DNA of 53,294 nucleotides from Myxococcota bacterium (GTDB lineage: Bacteria; Myxococcota_A; Polyangia; Polyangiales; Polyangiaceae), in assembly GCA_963169915.1 (NCBI GenBank), contig CAUJEM010000003.1, positions 1 to 53,294 on the forward strand, in the 5' to 3' direction. The translations under genes were made by a program, and so were the position numbers. Under the pieces are notes generated by a model. It worked only from the letters and a program-made list of their open reading frames with translations. It made no database searches and was not told the DNA's origin. Shown in pieces: positions 1 to 12,100 of this stretch. Each line of letters opens with the position of its first letter. Position 1 is the first letter of the stretch.

Positions 1-1
1 C

Positions 2-652
2 GCCACCGCCGGCACCTGCAACCCGGGCACCGGCTCCTGCTCCTTCGCGGACCTCGACGGCGACGGCGTCACCTGCGACACGGACTGCAACGACGCCGAC
101 CCCACCATCTACCCCGGCGCCCCGGAGTGCAAAGACGGCAAAGACAACGACTGCAACCAGCTCAAGGAGGACACGGTGGACTGCGTCTGCTACGCAGACT
201 CCGACAAGGACGGCTACGCCCTCGCCTCGGCCAGCTCCATCAGCGCCTCCACCTGCCCCTCGGGCTACACCAACCGCAAGCCCGACAGCAACGACCCCAC
301 CACCCTCGACTGCAAGGAGGGCAACGCCAGCGTCTTCCCGTCGCAGACCACGTACTTCCAGTCGAGCTACTGCGCGTTTTTCAGGTTCGGGCCTCCCCCC
401 AACTTTGAGCCGATCTGTAACAAGTACAGCTTCGACTACAACTGTGATGGTGCGGAGACGCAGCACTACACGGCCAAGGCCAGCTCCATTTGCTCCGTCT
501 TCAGCGGCCCTCTCTTTGGCTGCAAGGGCAGCGGCTGGGTCGGGGACGTGCCCGCCTGTGGGGCGTCCGGCACCTACAAGAGCTGCTCCTACAACAAGCT
601 CTCGCAGTCTTGCACCTCGAGCACGGCGGCGCGCGTCCAGGACTGCCGCTGA
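2..652 (+). CDS. Cys-rich secreted protein with MopE-type metal-binding motif (C-terminal part)
   Basis: The reading frame is open from base 2 and ends at TGA 650-652, so only the C-terminal ~216 residues are in the window. The first 45 codons read D-L-D-G-D-G, then D-C-N-D-A-D-P, P-G-A-P-E and D-G-K-D-N-D-C, which is the Cu-binding_MopE-type repeat (acidic DxDGDG, DCNDxDP, PGAxExxDGxDNDC) common in secreted myxobacterial proteins. A degenerate second copy follows (D-S-D-K-D-G-Y at about codons 66-72). The rest is rich in cysteine (about 20 Cys), suggesting a disulfide-bonded exported protein. Copper binding is only inferred from the family name. The signal peptide and N-terminal domains lie outside the window. 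The next gene on the same strand begins 153 bases downstream. Confidence 0.75.
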   Translation, partial: ATAGTCNPGTGSCSFADLDGDGVTCDTDCNDADPTIYPGAPECKDGKDNDCNQLKEDTVDCVCYADSDKDGYALASASSISASTCPSGYTNRKPDSNDPTTLDCKEGNASVFPSQTTYFQSSYCAFFRFGPPPNFEPICNKYSFDYNCDGAETQHYTAKASSICSVFSGPLFGCKGSGWVGDVPACGASGTYKSCSYNKLSQSCTSSTAARVQDCR

Positions 653-719
653 GGCTCGCGGGAGCTCACTGCGCCAGCCGCAGCAGCCGCTGAGCCACGC
701 GGGCGGACGGACTCCGGAA

Positions 720-755
720 GGCCAGAGCGCTGGCCCCCGGGGGGGCGATCCGCCC
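720..755 (+). terminator. Two small GC hairpins after the MopE-like gene
   Basis: GGCCAG (720-725) and CTGGCC (730-735) form a 6-bp stem with a 4-base loop, followed by GGGCG (743-747) and CGCCC (751-755) with a 3-base loop. They sit 68 bases past the stop codon. There is no T-run, so a termination role is only suggested. Confidence 0.25.
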
Positions 756-805
756 GCGGCAGGCCGGGTGGACGGCGCACCGTCAGCGCTGGTAACCTCT
801 GGCGG

Positions 806-3433
806 ATGAACCAGGGGCGAGGCTTGGGACGGTGGCGGTGGAGGGCGCTGGGGTGCGCCGGCGGGGTCGCTGCGCTCGCGGCAGCTTGCGGAGGGGACGG
901 CACGGCGGCTGGGCCGCGTGACGCTGGCGTGGCCGGCGATGCCGCCCAAAGCACGGACGGTGCCAGTGGGGCCGCGGGAAGCAGCGGTGAGGCCGGGACG
1001 AGTGGCGGCGGCGGCACGGCGGGCGCCGCAGGCTCCGGCGGCTCCGCAGGCACGGCGGGCGCCGCAGGCTCCGGCGGCAGCGGTGGCTCGAGCGGTGGCT
1101 GCTCTACGAGCGTCTGCACCAGCCCCCCCGTCGCGGCCGTCCCCGCGAGCTGCCCCACGGGCAGCACCTTCGAGGCGGCGCTCGGCAGCGAGTGCAACAC
1201 CACCTGCACCGCGGGCGGCGGCTGCACCTACGGCACCGTGGCGCTGCCCTGCCCGGGCCCGGGTGGTGGTAGCTCACGGCTACCGCAGCGCTGGGCCTAT
1301 CAGGTCAAGCTCCGCCAGTACCTGATGAGCCTGGCCCAGGGCGACTTCGACGTCCCCAGCGGCGGGCTCGGCTTCAACCCGAACGCCGCCATCTCGGACG
1401 ACGATCTCTACCGCCTCTGGATCGGCGCCCACTACGACACCGAGACGGGCAACCTCCCCGCCGCCTGGCTGCTCACCAAGGTCCCCTCGAGCAGCTTCTT
1501 GCTCTCCTCCATGGAGTCCACGTCACCTCCCCGGGTCCACCCCGGCGCCAACGCCGCCTCGGAGGCCGTGGGCGCGCTCTTCTACGGAGACTGGAGCTAC
1601 GCGGGCAACCCCTACTACCAAGCCCCGGGCGTGCTGCGACGGATCTTCGCCATCACCGCCGCAGATCTCATGCTGATGGATGAGGCCGTGAGCAGCGGCA
1701 ACGTCAACGTGGACGACGCCAGCGGCGCGCTGCTCAACTACGGCTACGTGGGCGCGCGCATCAAGGCGGAGGCCAGCCTCGATCCGTGCGTGCGGGCCGC
1801 GTACCTGGTGGGGCTGCGGCGTCTCTTCGACGCCTTCGAGCCGCGCAACGTGGGCAACGGCAACGGGGACATGCTCATCGCCCAGCCCGCCGGCTACGCC
1901 TTCATGGCGGAGGCGCTGGCAGACGCTCCCACGCGCGCCCGCGCGGAGGCGAAGGCCAGCGCGCAGATCGACGCCATCTGTGATCCCGCAGGCTTCTGCA
2001 CGCACCAGGGCGGCGGCTATGATCCTTATTACGAGGGCTGGACGCAGAACCACGTCTCCATCGCCGCCAAGGTGGCCGGCTGGCCCCAGGTGGTGAGCTT
2101 TGCTCGGGCGGTGCACGACCTGCGCGCCTACAGCTCACTGCCGCAGCCGGAGCAGGTGGGCGACCCCTGGGCGCTCGCGCAGCCCTGCCTCGGTCCGTCG
2201 GCCTTCTCGCCCGCTACCCCCTGGGGCGCCTGCCACTTCGGGGGGGACTACCGCTACGGCCGGGACGCCACCACCGCGGACCTGACCCCGGACGCCCTCT
2301 ACCTCGTCGCGGGGGGGCTGCCGGGCACGCCCAGCTTCCCCACCGTGGCGCAGATGAAGGCCGACGTTGCCAGCTCACGAGGCTTGACGCGCGCTTGGCA
2401 GTTCGCCTCGGACGGCGCCACCAGCTTGTCACCGTGGACCGTCCGCCACTACGCGCGCGGGCTCTCCGCCGGCATGATGTTCTACACGCCGGGCACCTAC
2501 GCGCAGCGCGCCAGCGCGCTCGCCGCCACCCCGGAGCTGAGCAAGCTGCCCGTGCTGCGCACCGGCAACTACCTCAAGCTGCTCGGCTCCAGCAGCGGCG
2601 GGCACACCCCGCAGCTCCTCGCCGCAAAGTTCGGCGGCGCGGAGCCCTTCTCCGCCGTGCTGCACACCGGCTTCATCGACACGCAGTACGCCGGCGCGGG
2701 GCTGGGCGGCGGACAGCTCGTGGCCTTCTGGGGCAAGGCGCAGGGCTCGGCGCTGCTCGGCTGGAACATCGGACGCAACTACACCTTCGGTGAGACCTCG
2801 CCCGTGCGCTGGCTCGACTGGTCCAACTGGACGAAGTGGACCGCGCACGTGGTCAGCGGTAGATCCGGCGGCACGGTGTTCAGCTCCGGTCGGCTGGAGG
2901 CGCCCAGCGTCAGCTATGACCTGAGCACGCCCAACGTGGCGCTCGTCACCGTCTCGGGAGATCTCCGGCGCCCCCCCGCCGCGCAGGCGGCGCTCAGCGG
3001 CAGCGTGCTCTACTCCCGCACCTTCCGCGTGGAGGCCGCGGGCGTCACGGTGCACACGAGCGTGGCCCCCTCCGGCGCCGCCCCCACGGTGGACGAGCTG
3101 TACGAGCTCTTCCCCGTCTTTCTCCGCTACGCCGGGGAGACGGAGCCGCCCTCCAAGGTCAGCTTCCGCACCCAGGGCAGCGCCACCTTCTCGGAGGCGC
3201 CGCTCGGCGTGGAGACGCCCAACGTGGCCGCGGTGCGCATCACCCGCTACGGCCGCACGGTGGAGCTGAGCTTCACCGCCCCACGCCCCATGAAGCTGCT
3301 GCTCAGCGACACCCCGCTCCCCCCCAACCTCGGCTCCCTGGGCTACAGCTCCGCCACGCTGCTCGTCAACCTGGGCGCTAGCGGCGGCCCGCTCACGAGC
3401 AAGAGCACGGAGTACACCATCAAGGTCCAGTGA
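806..3433 (+). CDS. Large lipoprotein, possibly a polysaccharide-lyase-fold enzyme
   Basis: The product is 875 residues. Residues 1-27 are a basic/hydrophobic signal with lipobox LAAAC (Cys28), then a Gly/Ala/Ser linker of about 70 residues encoded partly by a 36-bp tandem repeat. After a short Cys-rich patch comes a helix-rich region (about 155-480, with Y-Y-E-G-W-T-Q-N-H) and then a beta-rich C-terminal half. Helical toroid followed by beta-sandwich is the build of alginate-lyase and heparinase-like polysaccharide lyases, and the Tyr/Asn/His patch would suit that, but I cannot assign a family, so catalysis is an inference. It faces two beta-helix lipoproteins across a 34-base convergent gap, which supports a carbohydrate-related role. 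No strong ribosome-binding site precedes the ATG. Confidence 0.7.
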   Translation: MNQGRGLGRWRWRALGCAGGVAALAAACGGDGTAAGPRDAGVAGDAAQSTDGASGAAGSSGEAGTSGGGGTAGAAGSGGSAGTAGAAGSGGSGGSSGGCSTSVCTSPPVAAVPASCPTGSTFEAALGSECNTTCTAGGGCTYGTVALPCPGPGGGSSRLPQRWAYQVKLRQYLMSLAQGDFDVPSGGLGFNPNAAISDDDLYRLWIGAHYDTETGNLPAAWLLTKVPSSSFLLSSMESTSPPRVHPGANAASEAVGALFYGDWSYAGNPYYQAPGVLRRIFAITAADLMLMDEAVSSGNVNVDDASGALLNYGYVGARIKAEASLDPCVRAAYLVGLRRLFDAFEPRNVGNGNGDMLIAQPAGYAFMAEALADAPTRARAEAKASAQIDAICDPAGFCTHQGGGYDPYYEGWTQNHVSIAAKVAGWPQVVSFARAVHDLRAYSSLPQPEQVGDPWALAQPCLGPSAFSPATPWGACHFGGDYRYGRDATTADLTPDALYLVAGGLPGTPSFPTVAQMKADVASSRGLTRAWQFASDGATSLSPWTVRHYARGLSAGMMFYTPGTYAQRASALAATPELSKLPVLRTGNYLKLLGSSSGGHTPQLLAAKFGGAEPFSAVLHTGFIDTQYAGAGLGGGQLVAFWGKAQGSALLGWNIGRNYTFGETSPVRWLDWSNWTKWTAHVVSGRSGGTVFSSGRLEAPSVSYDLSTPNVALVTVSGDLRRPPAAQAALSGSVLYSRTFRVEAAGVTVHTSVAPSGAAPTVDELYELFPVFLRYAGETEPPSKVSFRTQGSATFSEAPLGVETPNVAAVRITRYGRTVELSFTAPRPMKLLLSDTPLPPNLGSLGYSSATLLVNLGASGGPLTSKSTEYTIKVQ
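1013..1077 (+). repeat. 36-bp-period direct repeat encoding the Gly/Ala/Ser linker
   Basis: A 29-base unit (1013-1041) recurs exactly at 1049-1077. It encodes the repeated Gly-Thr-Ala-Gly-Ala-Ala-Gly-Ser-Gly-Gly linker. The period is a multiple of three, so copy-number change would lengthen the linker without shifting frame. Confidence 0.8.
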
Positions 3434-3447
3434 GTGGCCTCACCGGG

Positions 3448-3479
3448 GAGCGCCCTCGCGCTGCCCGTCAGCGGCGCTC
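3448..3479. terminator. Stem-loop between convergent genes
   Basis: GAGCGC (3448-3453) can pair with GCGCTC (3474-3479), and inside it CGCTG (3459-3463) with CAGCG (3469-3473), giving an interrupted hairpin between the lyase-like gene and the converging beta-helix gene. It overlaps the last codons of the latter and has no T-run, so it is a weak bidirectional terminator candidate. Confidence 0.25.
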
Positions 3480-4967
3480 GAAGGCGCCGATGTCCGGGGC
3501 GCCTCGCTGCGGGATGGGCGTGCCGTCGAAGTCCACGCTCAGCCCGACGTCCACGCCTCGGTCGAGGCACGGCGAGCCCGCCTGTAGGCGGAAATCATGC
3601 CCAGGTCCATCCACGAAGAGCGGGCTGCCGACCACCGACGCGCCGCTGACGCCGAGCGACCCCGCGGTGGCGGTGGTGTCGTAGCAGTGGTTCGAGCTGA
3701 CGAAGGTGGCGTTGTTGCTGTAGAGTGCGACGCCGCCGTCCCCCGCGCGCGCGTGCAGGTTGTTCCGCGCCTCCACCGGGCTCCGGCTCGCGCCGATGTG
3801 CCGGCCGGTGACGTGATAAAACACGTTATTATACACCCTCGTCCCTGCCGGCACGCCCGCCGCGTTGGTGGTCACGTACACGCCGTCCGTGCTGTCGTAA
3901 AACAGGTTGTGGTGGATGAGGTTGTCGCTCGTGAGCCCACCGGTGATGCGCACCCCCATGGGGGTGTCCTCGAAGCGATTGTAGCGGGTGACGATGCCAC
4001 GGCCGCGCTCGATGTAGAGTGAGACGGGTGCGCCTGGGCTCCCCCGGAAGGTGCAGTGCTCGATGACGCCGGAGGCGCTCTCCGAGCCGGCCTCGCTGCT
4101 GTTGAGGATGAGCGCGAACTTGTTGCCCGTGGTGCTGCGATCGATGGTGGTGTGGTGGATGTGAAAGCCGTCGTACAGGCCGTTGAGCTGGATCCCGTCC
4201 CCGCTAGACACCGACTGATCCGTGTTCACGCGGTAGCGGGTGTTGACGTCGTAGATGTCGCCGTAGCCTACCTCCAGGCGGGTGATGAAGTGCAGGTACA
4301 TGCCGTCCAGGGCAATGTCGTGGATCTCCGTGCCCAGCACGCGTAGGCCGTCGTTGTACCAGCCATACACGCCGAAGCCGCCGTTGTTCGGCCCGTAGGC
4401 GGAGTGCAGGTGACAGCCCGTGATGGTGTTGTTCTTGGTGTAGCTGCCCGACGTGCCCTGCACGCGCACGAGCGCCCAGGTGCTGGCGCCGCCCTCGATC
4501 TCCAAGTTTTTCACGGTGGAGCCCGAGGTGCTCTCGAGCAAGACGGCAGAGCTGCCGCCCGTGTACCGGAACAGCGGGCGCGCGCCGCTCCCGTAGGCGC
4601 CCAAGATGACGTTGCTCCTGCCTCGCACGGTGATGTTGGAGGAGGAGGTGTAGGTGGTGCCGCGCTTCTGTACGTAGGCGGTGTCGTTGCTGAAGCTGAC
4701 GCTCGTCCACGAGGCGTAGGGGTTGGCGAGCGAGCCGTCCTGGTTGGGCGCGGTGTTGGTGGGGTCGATGTGGATCACCCTGGAGACGCCGCTCAGGGTG
4801 TCGTCGTCCGGATCCGGCGCCCCGGTGCCCCCACTCCCGCTCGCTCCCCCACTCCCGCTCGCTCCCCCGCTCCCGCCTCCTCCATCGGCTCCTTCATCCC
4901 CGCAGCCCGCCACCGCGAGCAGCGCACACCCCAAGACCACCCTGCCCAAGAGCCCTTGAAACCTCAT
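3468..4967 (-). CDS. Right-handed beta-helix lipoprotein with choice-of-anchor-Q-type C-terminus
   Basis: The frame is open from 5003, but the ATG at 4967 is preferred because it starts directly at a lipoprotein signal (M-R-F-Q...L-A-V-A-G-C, Cys22), giving 499 residues. A Gly/Ala/Ser linker with a repeated GASGSG unit follows. The body is a pectate-lyase-like right-handed parallel beta-helix: regularly spaced short strands with Asn/His turns and phrases such as N-N-T-I-T-G-C, I-H-H-T-T-I and I-H-H-N-L-F-Y. The C-terminus has P-D-I-G-A-F-E, the hallmark ending of choice-of-anchor-Q/beta-helix surface proteins. Such folds bind or cleave polysaccharides, but no catalytic set could be identified. 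It is the last of four minus-strand genes and lies 69 bases behind a larger beta-helix lipoprotein. Confidence 0.8.
   Translation of the reverse strand: MRFQGLLGRVVLGCALLAVAGCGDEGADGGGGSGGASGSGGASGSGGTGAPDPDDDTLSGVSRVIHIDPTNTAPNQDGSLANPYASWTSVSFSNDTAYVQKRGTTYTSSSNITVRGRSNVILGAYGSGARPLFRYTGGSSAVLLESTSGSTVKNLEIEGGASTWALVRVQGTSGSYTKNNTITGCHLHSAYGPNNGGFGVYGWYNDGLRVLGTEIHDIALDGMYLHFITRLEVGYGDIYDVNTRYRVNTDQSVSSGDGIQLNGLYDGFHIHHTTIDRSTTGNKFALILNSSEAGSESASGVIEHCTFRGSPGAPVSLYIERGRGIVTRYNRFEDTPMGVRITGGLTSDNLIHHNLFYDSTDGVYVTTNAAGVPAGTRVYNNVFYHVTGRHIGASRSPVEARNNLHARAGDGGVALYSNNATFVSSNHCYDTTATAGSLGVSGASVVGSPLFVDGPGHDFRLQAGSPCLDRGVDVGLSVDFDGTPIPQRGAPDIGAFERR
4828..4881 (-). repeat. 18-bp tandem repeat in lipoprotein linker
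   Basis: Two perfect 18-base copies (4828-4845 and 4846-4863) and a degenerate third (4864-4881) encode the Gly-Ala-Ser-Gly-Ser-Gly linker after the lipobox of the beta-helix lipoprotein. Confidence 0.8.
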
Positions 4968-5036
4968 GCGCACGAGCTTAATCGTCCGCGCCGCCGCCGT
5001 CACTCTCTCGCGACGCGAGCGCGCCGCCCGTCGCCC

Positions 5037-8522
<3,486 letters not shown>

Positions 8523-8564
8523 CCTAGACCCTCGCCGGCAAGGCTAGCGGTGGGCGCGCGCGCG

Positions 8565-10208
8565 TCAACGCGGTGAGGCGCGCCCGGGGCTCAGCGGTTC
8601 TGGCGCCAGCAGCACCCCGGGGTTCATGATCCCTTGTGGATCCAGCGCGCGCTTGGCGCCGCGCAGCAGCTCGAGCGCGAGGGGGGCGCTCTGCTGCTCG
8701 TAGTACGGGCGGTGATCGCGCCCCACGGCGTGGTGGTGCGTGATGGTGGCGCCGTGCTCCACGATGGCCTGAGAGGCCGCGTGCTTGAGCGCGTCCCAGT
8801 GAGCGAGCTGCTGCCCGAAGCGAGAGGGCGCGATCACCGTGTAGTAGGGCGCCGGGCCGTCCGGGTAGAGGTGCGTGAAGCGGCAGGTGACGAGCCCCTG
8901 CCCCGTGGTCTGCTCGAAGGCGCGCGTGAGCGCGGCGCGGAGGGCGGCGTCCAGCGCCGGGAAGTTCTGCCAGGTGGTGCAGGTCTCGAAGGTCTCGAGG
9001 ACGAGCCCGCGCCGCACCAGCTCGTCGCGCAGGTACGGTGCCCGCAAGAACGACGCCTTCCACTGCTCGGCGTCGTCGCCGCCCGCGCCCTGCTCGGCGA
9101 CGCGCTCCCGCGGCCGACCCGGCGCGCCGCCCGCCGCGCGGCACAGCTCGAGCGCGGCGGCGAGCTGGTGGCCCTGCGGCGTGACGGCGGACTCGAAGCC
9201 CAGCAAGAGCAGGTGACGCTCGCCGTCCCCCGCGCCCATGAACAGCGCCTCCTCCCGCTGGATGAGCCGCGCGTTGGCCGGCAAGAGCGCGCTCTGCGCG
9301 AGCTGGCGGCACGCCTCCGCGCCGTCCTCGAAGCGCTGGAAGCCCACGCTGCACGAGGCGCGGTAGCGCGGCGACCGCTGCACGCGCAGCCACGCCTCCG
9401 TGATGACGCCGAGCGCCCCCTCGGAGCCGAGCCAGAGCCGCTCCTCCTGCGGCCCCGCGCCGTTGCCCGGCAGCCGCCGCGTGGCCAGCACGCCGCGCGG
9501 CGTGACCACGCGCAGCGCCTGCACGAAGTCGTCGATGTGGGTGGGGCCCGTGGCGTAGTGGCCGCCGGCGCGCGTGGCGATCCAGCCGCCGACGGTAGAA
9601 AACTCGAAGCTCTGCGGGTAGTGCCGCAAGCAGTAGCCGTGCGGAGCGAGCTGCGCCTGCAGCGCCGGGCCGTACACCCCGGCCTGGACGCGCGCGCTCT
9701 GCGAGGCGTGGTCCACCTCGAGCACGCTCGACAGCTCGGACAGATCCAGCGTGACCACGCCGGCGTAGCGGGCGCGCTGCTCCGCGCGGAGCTCCACGCC
9801 GCCCACCACGCTGGAGCCCCCGCCGTAGGGCACCACCGCGACGCCCTCCGCGGCCGCCCAGGCGAGCAGCCGCTCGACGTGGGCCTCATGGCGCGGGTAC
9901 GCCACCAGATCCGGCGCTGGCGAGTAGTCTCCGCCGAGCGCGCGCACCACGTCACGGAAGGCCTTGCCGTAGGTGTGCGCGGCGCGGTGGTAGGGCGCCG
10001 CCGTCAGCCACTCCGCCAGCGCCGCCGGCGGCTCCAGGCGCGGCGGCGGCAGCGCCAGTGTCTCCAGCGTGGGCACCGGACAGGGCTCCGCCAGCGCGGC
10101 GCCGAAGCGCTGGCCGAGCAGCGCGCTGGCCATGGCGAGCAACGGCTCCGACACCGCGGCCTCGGCGCGGCCCCAGCCCCAGAGCTTGCGCGACGTGTCG
10201 AAGCTCAT
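8565..10208 (-). CDS. FAD-binding oxidase, alkyldihydroxyacetonephosphate synthase-like
   Basis: The 547-residue product fits the VAO/FAD-linked oxidase family, closest by eye to alkyl-DHAP synthase (AGPS), which swaps the acyl group of acyl-DHAP for a fatty alcohol in ether-lipid synthesis. Visible landmarks are H-T-Y-G-K followed by an R-A-L-G-G-D-Y-S-P-A-P-D segment, the FAD-pyrophosphate loop P-Y-G-G-G-S-S-V-V-G-G, G-W-I-A-T-R-A-G-G, V-T-P-R-G, G-S-E-G-A-L-G-V-I-T-E-A and the AGPS-type triple His H-H-H-A-V-G near residue 497. The C-terminal G-I-M-N-P-G-V-L is the usual end of this superfamily. The substrate is inferred; another FAD-linked oxidase is possible. Myxobacteria are known to make ether lipids. 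The gene sits between lipoprotein genes with gaps of 31 and 42 bases. Confidence 0.75.
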   Translation of the reverse strand: MSFDTSRKLWGWGRAEAAVSEPLLAMASALLGQRFGAALAEPCPVPTLETLALPPPRLEPPAALAEWLTAAPYHRAAHTYGKAFRDVVRALGGDYSPAPDLVAYPRHEAHVERLLAWAAAEGVAVVPYGGGSSVVGGVELRAEQRARYAGVVTLDLSELSSVLEVDHASQSARVQAGVYGPALQAQLAPHGYCLRHYPQSFEFSTVGGWIATRAGGHYATGPTHIDDFVQALRVVTPRGVLATRRLPGNGAGPQEERLWLGSEGALGVITEAWLRVQRSPRYRASCSVGFQRFEDGAEACRQLAQSALLPANARLIQREEALFMGAGDGERHLLLLGFESAVTPQGHQLAAALELCRAAGGAPGRPRERVAEQGAGGDDAEQWKASFLRAPYLRDELVRRGLVLETFETCTTWQNFPALDAALRAALTRAFEQTTGQGLVTCRFTHLYPDGPAPYYTVIAPSRFGQQLAHWDALKHAASQAIVEHGATITHHHAVGRDHRPYYEQQSAPLALELLRGAKRALDPQGIMNPGVLLAPEPLSPGRASPR

Positions 10209-10239
10209 GGCGCTGCTCCGGCGTGGGCGCCGCCGCGCC

Positions 10240-11958
10240 TCACTGGATGGGCGGCGGCGCGATGATGGCGAGGTTGAGGCCCGCGGGGTAGTAGTAGCTG
10301 GTGTAGTTGCCGTAGCCGGCCACGTGCAGCCCCACCGGCTCGCTGGCCACCAGCAGGTGCGCCTCCTGGTTGGGGCTCAGCTTGGCGCGGACGATCTCAT
10401 AGCCGGTGGCGATGGGCTGGCGCGGCGCGGTGACGGGCTGGCCGTCCAGCGTGAGGGTGGTGCCCACCGGGGCGATGATGTCCGCGTAGCTCACGTCGTA
10501 GTCCGTGGGCGCCAAGAACACGTACTTCTTACGGTACTGCTCCACCGCCACGTGGAAGGTCTGGGAAGGATCGCCCTTGCTATTGGCGCCGGCCATCGGG
10601 TTGATCTCGCCACCGCCCAGCATGAAGCTGGTGACCATGAACTCCTGGGTGCCCTCCACCTCGAAGCTCCCGGTCACCTTGCCGAGGCTCACCATCTGCC
10701 CGGCGTTGATGACGCTGGGCGCGCCGGCCGGCGGGGCACCGCGGTAGGTGAGCTGGGTGCCGTCCGCGTTGCCGATGAGCCGCACCACGTGCCCGGGCAC
10801 GCCGCCGCTCGGCCCGGTGGGGCTGGCCACGAAGTAGCGCCTGCCCAGCGTCTCTGCCGGCAGCACGGACTCCTCGATGTGATCGCAGGCAGGCTTGTTG
10901 TTGATGATGGTGCAGCCGTTGCCCACGATGACCTGCACCGGCCGCTCCGCCTTCACGAGGGAGCCGCTGAAGTCGATCGCTGGCCCGCCCTGGGTCTCCT
11001 TCGGGCCCACGAGCTGCAGCACGTCTCCGCGGTTCAGGCTGAAGGTGCCGCTGCTGGCGGCGCTGATGCCGCCCCCCGCCACCCAGCGCGCGTTGCCGCG
11101 CCCGGTGAAGGTGAGGCTGGTGTTGTCCTCCACGGCGGTGATGGTGACGAAGGGCGCCGTGCCCCCGCCCATGGCCCCAATCCGGTAGTTGCCGGTCATG
11201 GCCGTGGCCGGCAGGAGCAGCGAGGCGTCGTTGGAGTAGCTGAAGCAGCCGATGGGGCTGCCTTGGTCAGCGCAGACCCGATTTCCTGAGCAGGTGCTCC
11301 AGTCCTTGCCCGGCGGGCCGCCGGCCGGCTTATACTCCAGCGCGTTGAACTGGTACACCGTGACGGGCGTGGTGGTCTGCAGCCGGAAGGCCTTGTTGCG
11401 CGCCAGCACGCTGGTGGTGATCTGGGTGACGCTGCCGCACTCGTTGGACGGCTCGCCCTTCAGCTCCGGCACCCACGGCAGGTAGATCTTCGCGAGGCCG
11501 TTGGCCGGCACCGGCTGCCGCGCCACCTCTGCGCCACCCAGCGTGACCACCGCTTCGGTGTCCGTAGCGCCGGCGTTGGCCACCACCACCGCGAAGTCGA
11601 ACACGTTCCACACCGCGTTGGCCGTCACCGTGGGGTAGAAGTCACAGCCCAGGTACGTGCGGTGCTCCGCCGCCTCCGCGCAGGTCTCCGGGTCACGGCT
11701 GATGCCGCCGCCCGTACCGCCGCCCCCGTCGATGACGAGGCCGCCGCCGGTGCCGCCGGTGCCGCCGGTGCCGCCGCCCATGCCGCCGCCCCCCGACGTG
11801 CCCGCGCCGCCCCCGGCGCCGCTGCCCGCGGCGCCGCCCTCGCCCTCGTCGTCACCCGCCGTGGTGGCCGAGCAGCCCGCGTAGAGCGCCGCCGCCACCA
11901 TCACCCCCATGGACCCACGGAGCACGCGCCCCGAAGCAGAATCAAGGAACCGAGCCAT
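10240..11958 (-). CDS. IgGFc-binding-protein-like lipoprotein
   Basis: The open frame extends to 12291, but the upstream part is low-complexity and overlaps the divergent kinase gene. The ATG at 11958 begins a plausible signal ending L-Y-A-G-C (Cys29), giving 572 residues. A Gly-rich linker with near-perfect 9-base repeats (Gly-Gly-Thr) follows. From about residue 105 the protein matches the IgGFc-binding N-terminal domain style: G-C-D-F-Y-P-T-V, N-V-F-D-F-A-V-V-V-A-N, V-T-V-Y-Q-F-N-A-L-E, S-N-D-A-S-L-L-L-P and G-N-G-C-T. In bacteria this domain is found in large exported adhesin-like proteins; actual IgG binding should not be assumed. It heads the minus-strand run with the flavoenzyme and beta-helix genes and is divergent from the kinase gene. 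Confidence 0.8.
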   Translation of the reverse strand: MARFLDSASGRVLRGSMGVMVAAALYAGCSATTAGDDEGEGGAAGSGAGGGAGTSGGGGMGGGTGGTGGTGGGLVIDGGGGTGGGISRDPETCAEAAEHRTYLGCDFYPTVTANAVWNVFDFAVVVANAGATDTEAVVTLGGAEVARQPVPANGLAKIYLPWVPELKGEPSNECGSVTQITTSVLARNKAFRLQTTTPVTVYQFNALEYKPAGGPPGKDWSTCSGNRVCADQGSPIGCFSYSNDASLLLPATAMTGNYRIGAMGGGTAPFVTITAVEDNTSLTFTGRGNARWVAGGGISAASSGTFSLNRGDVLQLVGPKETQGGPAIDFSGSLVKAERPVQVIVGNGCTIINNKPACDHIEESVLPAETLGRRYFVASPTGPSGGVPGHVVRLIGNADGTQLTYRGAPPAGAPSVINAGQMVSLGKVTGSFEVEGTQEFMVTSFMLGGGEINPMAGANSKGDPSQTFHVAVEQYRKKYVFLAPTDYDVSYADIIAPVGTTLTLDGQPVTAPRQPIATGYEIVRAKLSPNQEAHLLVASEPVGLHVAGYGNYTSYYYPAGLNLAIIAPPPIQ

Positions 11959-12100
11959 GGCGCTAGGGTGACTCAAGCCGCCCCCGCTGCCAAGCCCCAC
12001 CGGCTTCCTGGCCGCTGCTGCGCGCCGGCGCCGGAGCACCGAGCGTTTGCGCTGGCCTGCCGCCTCGGGGACACTGTGCCCGCGCCGGACGCCAAGCCTC

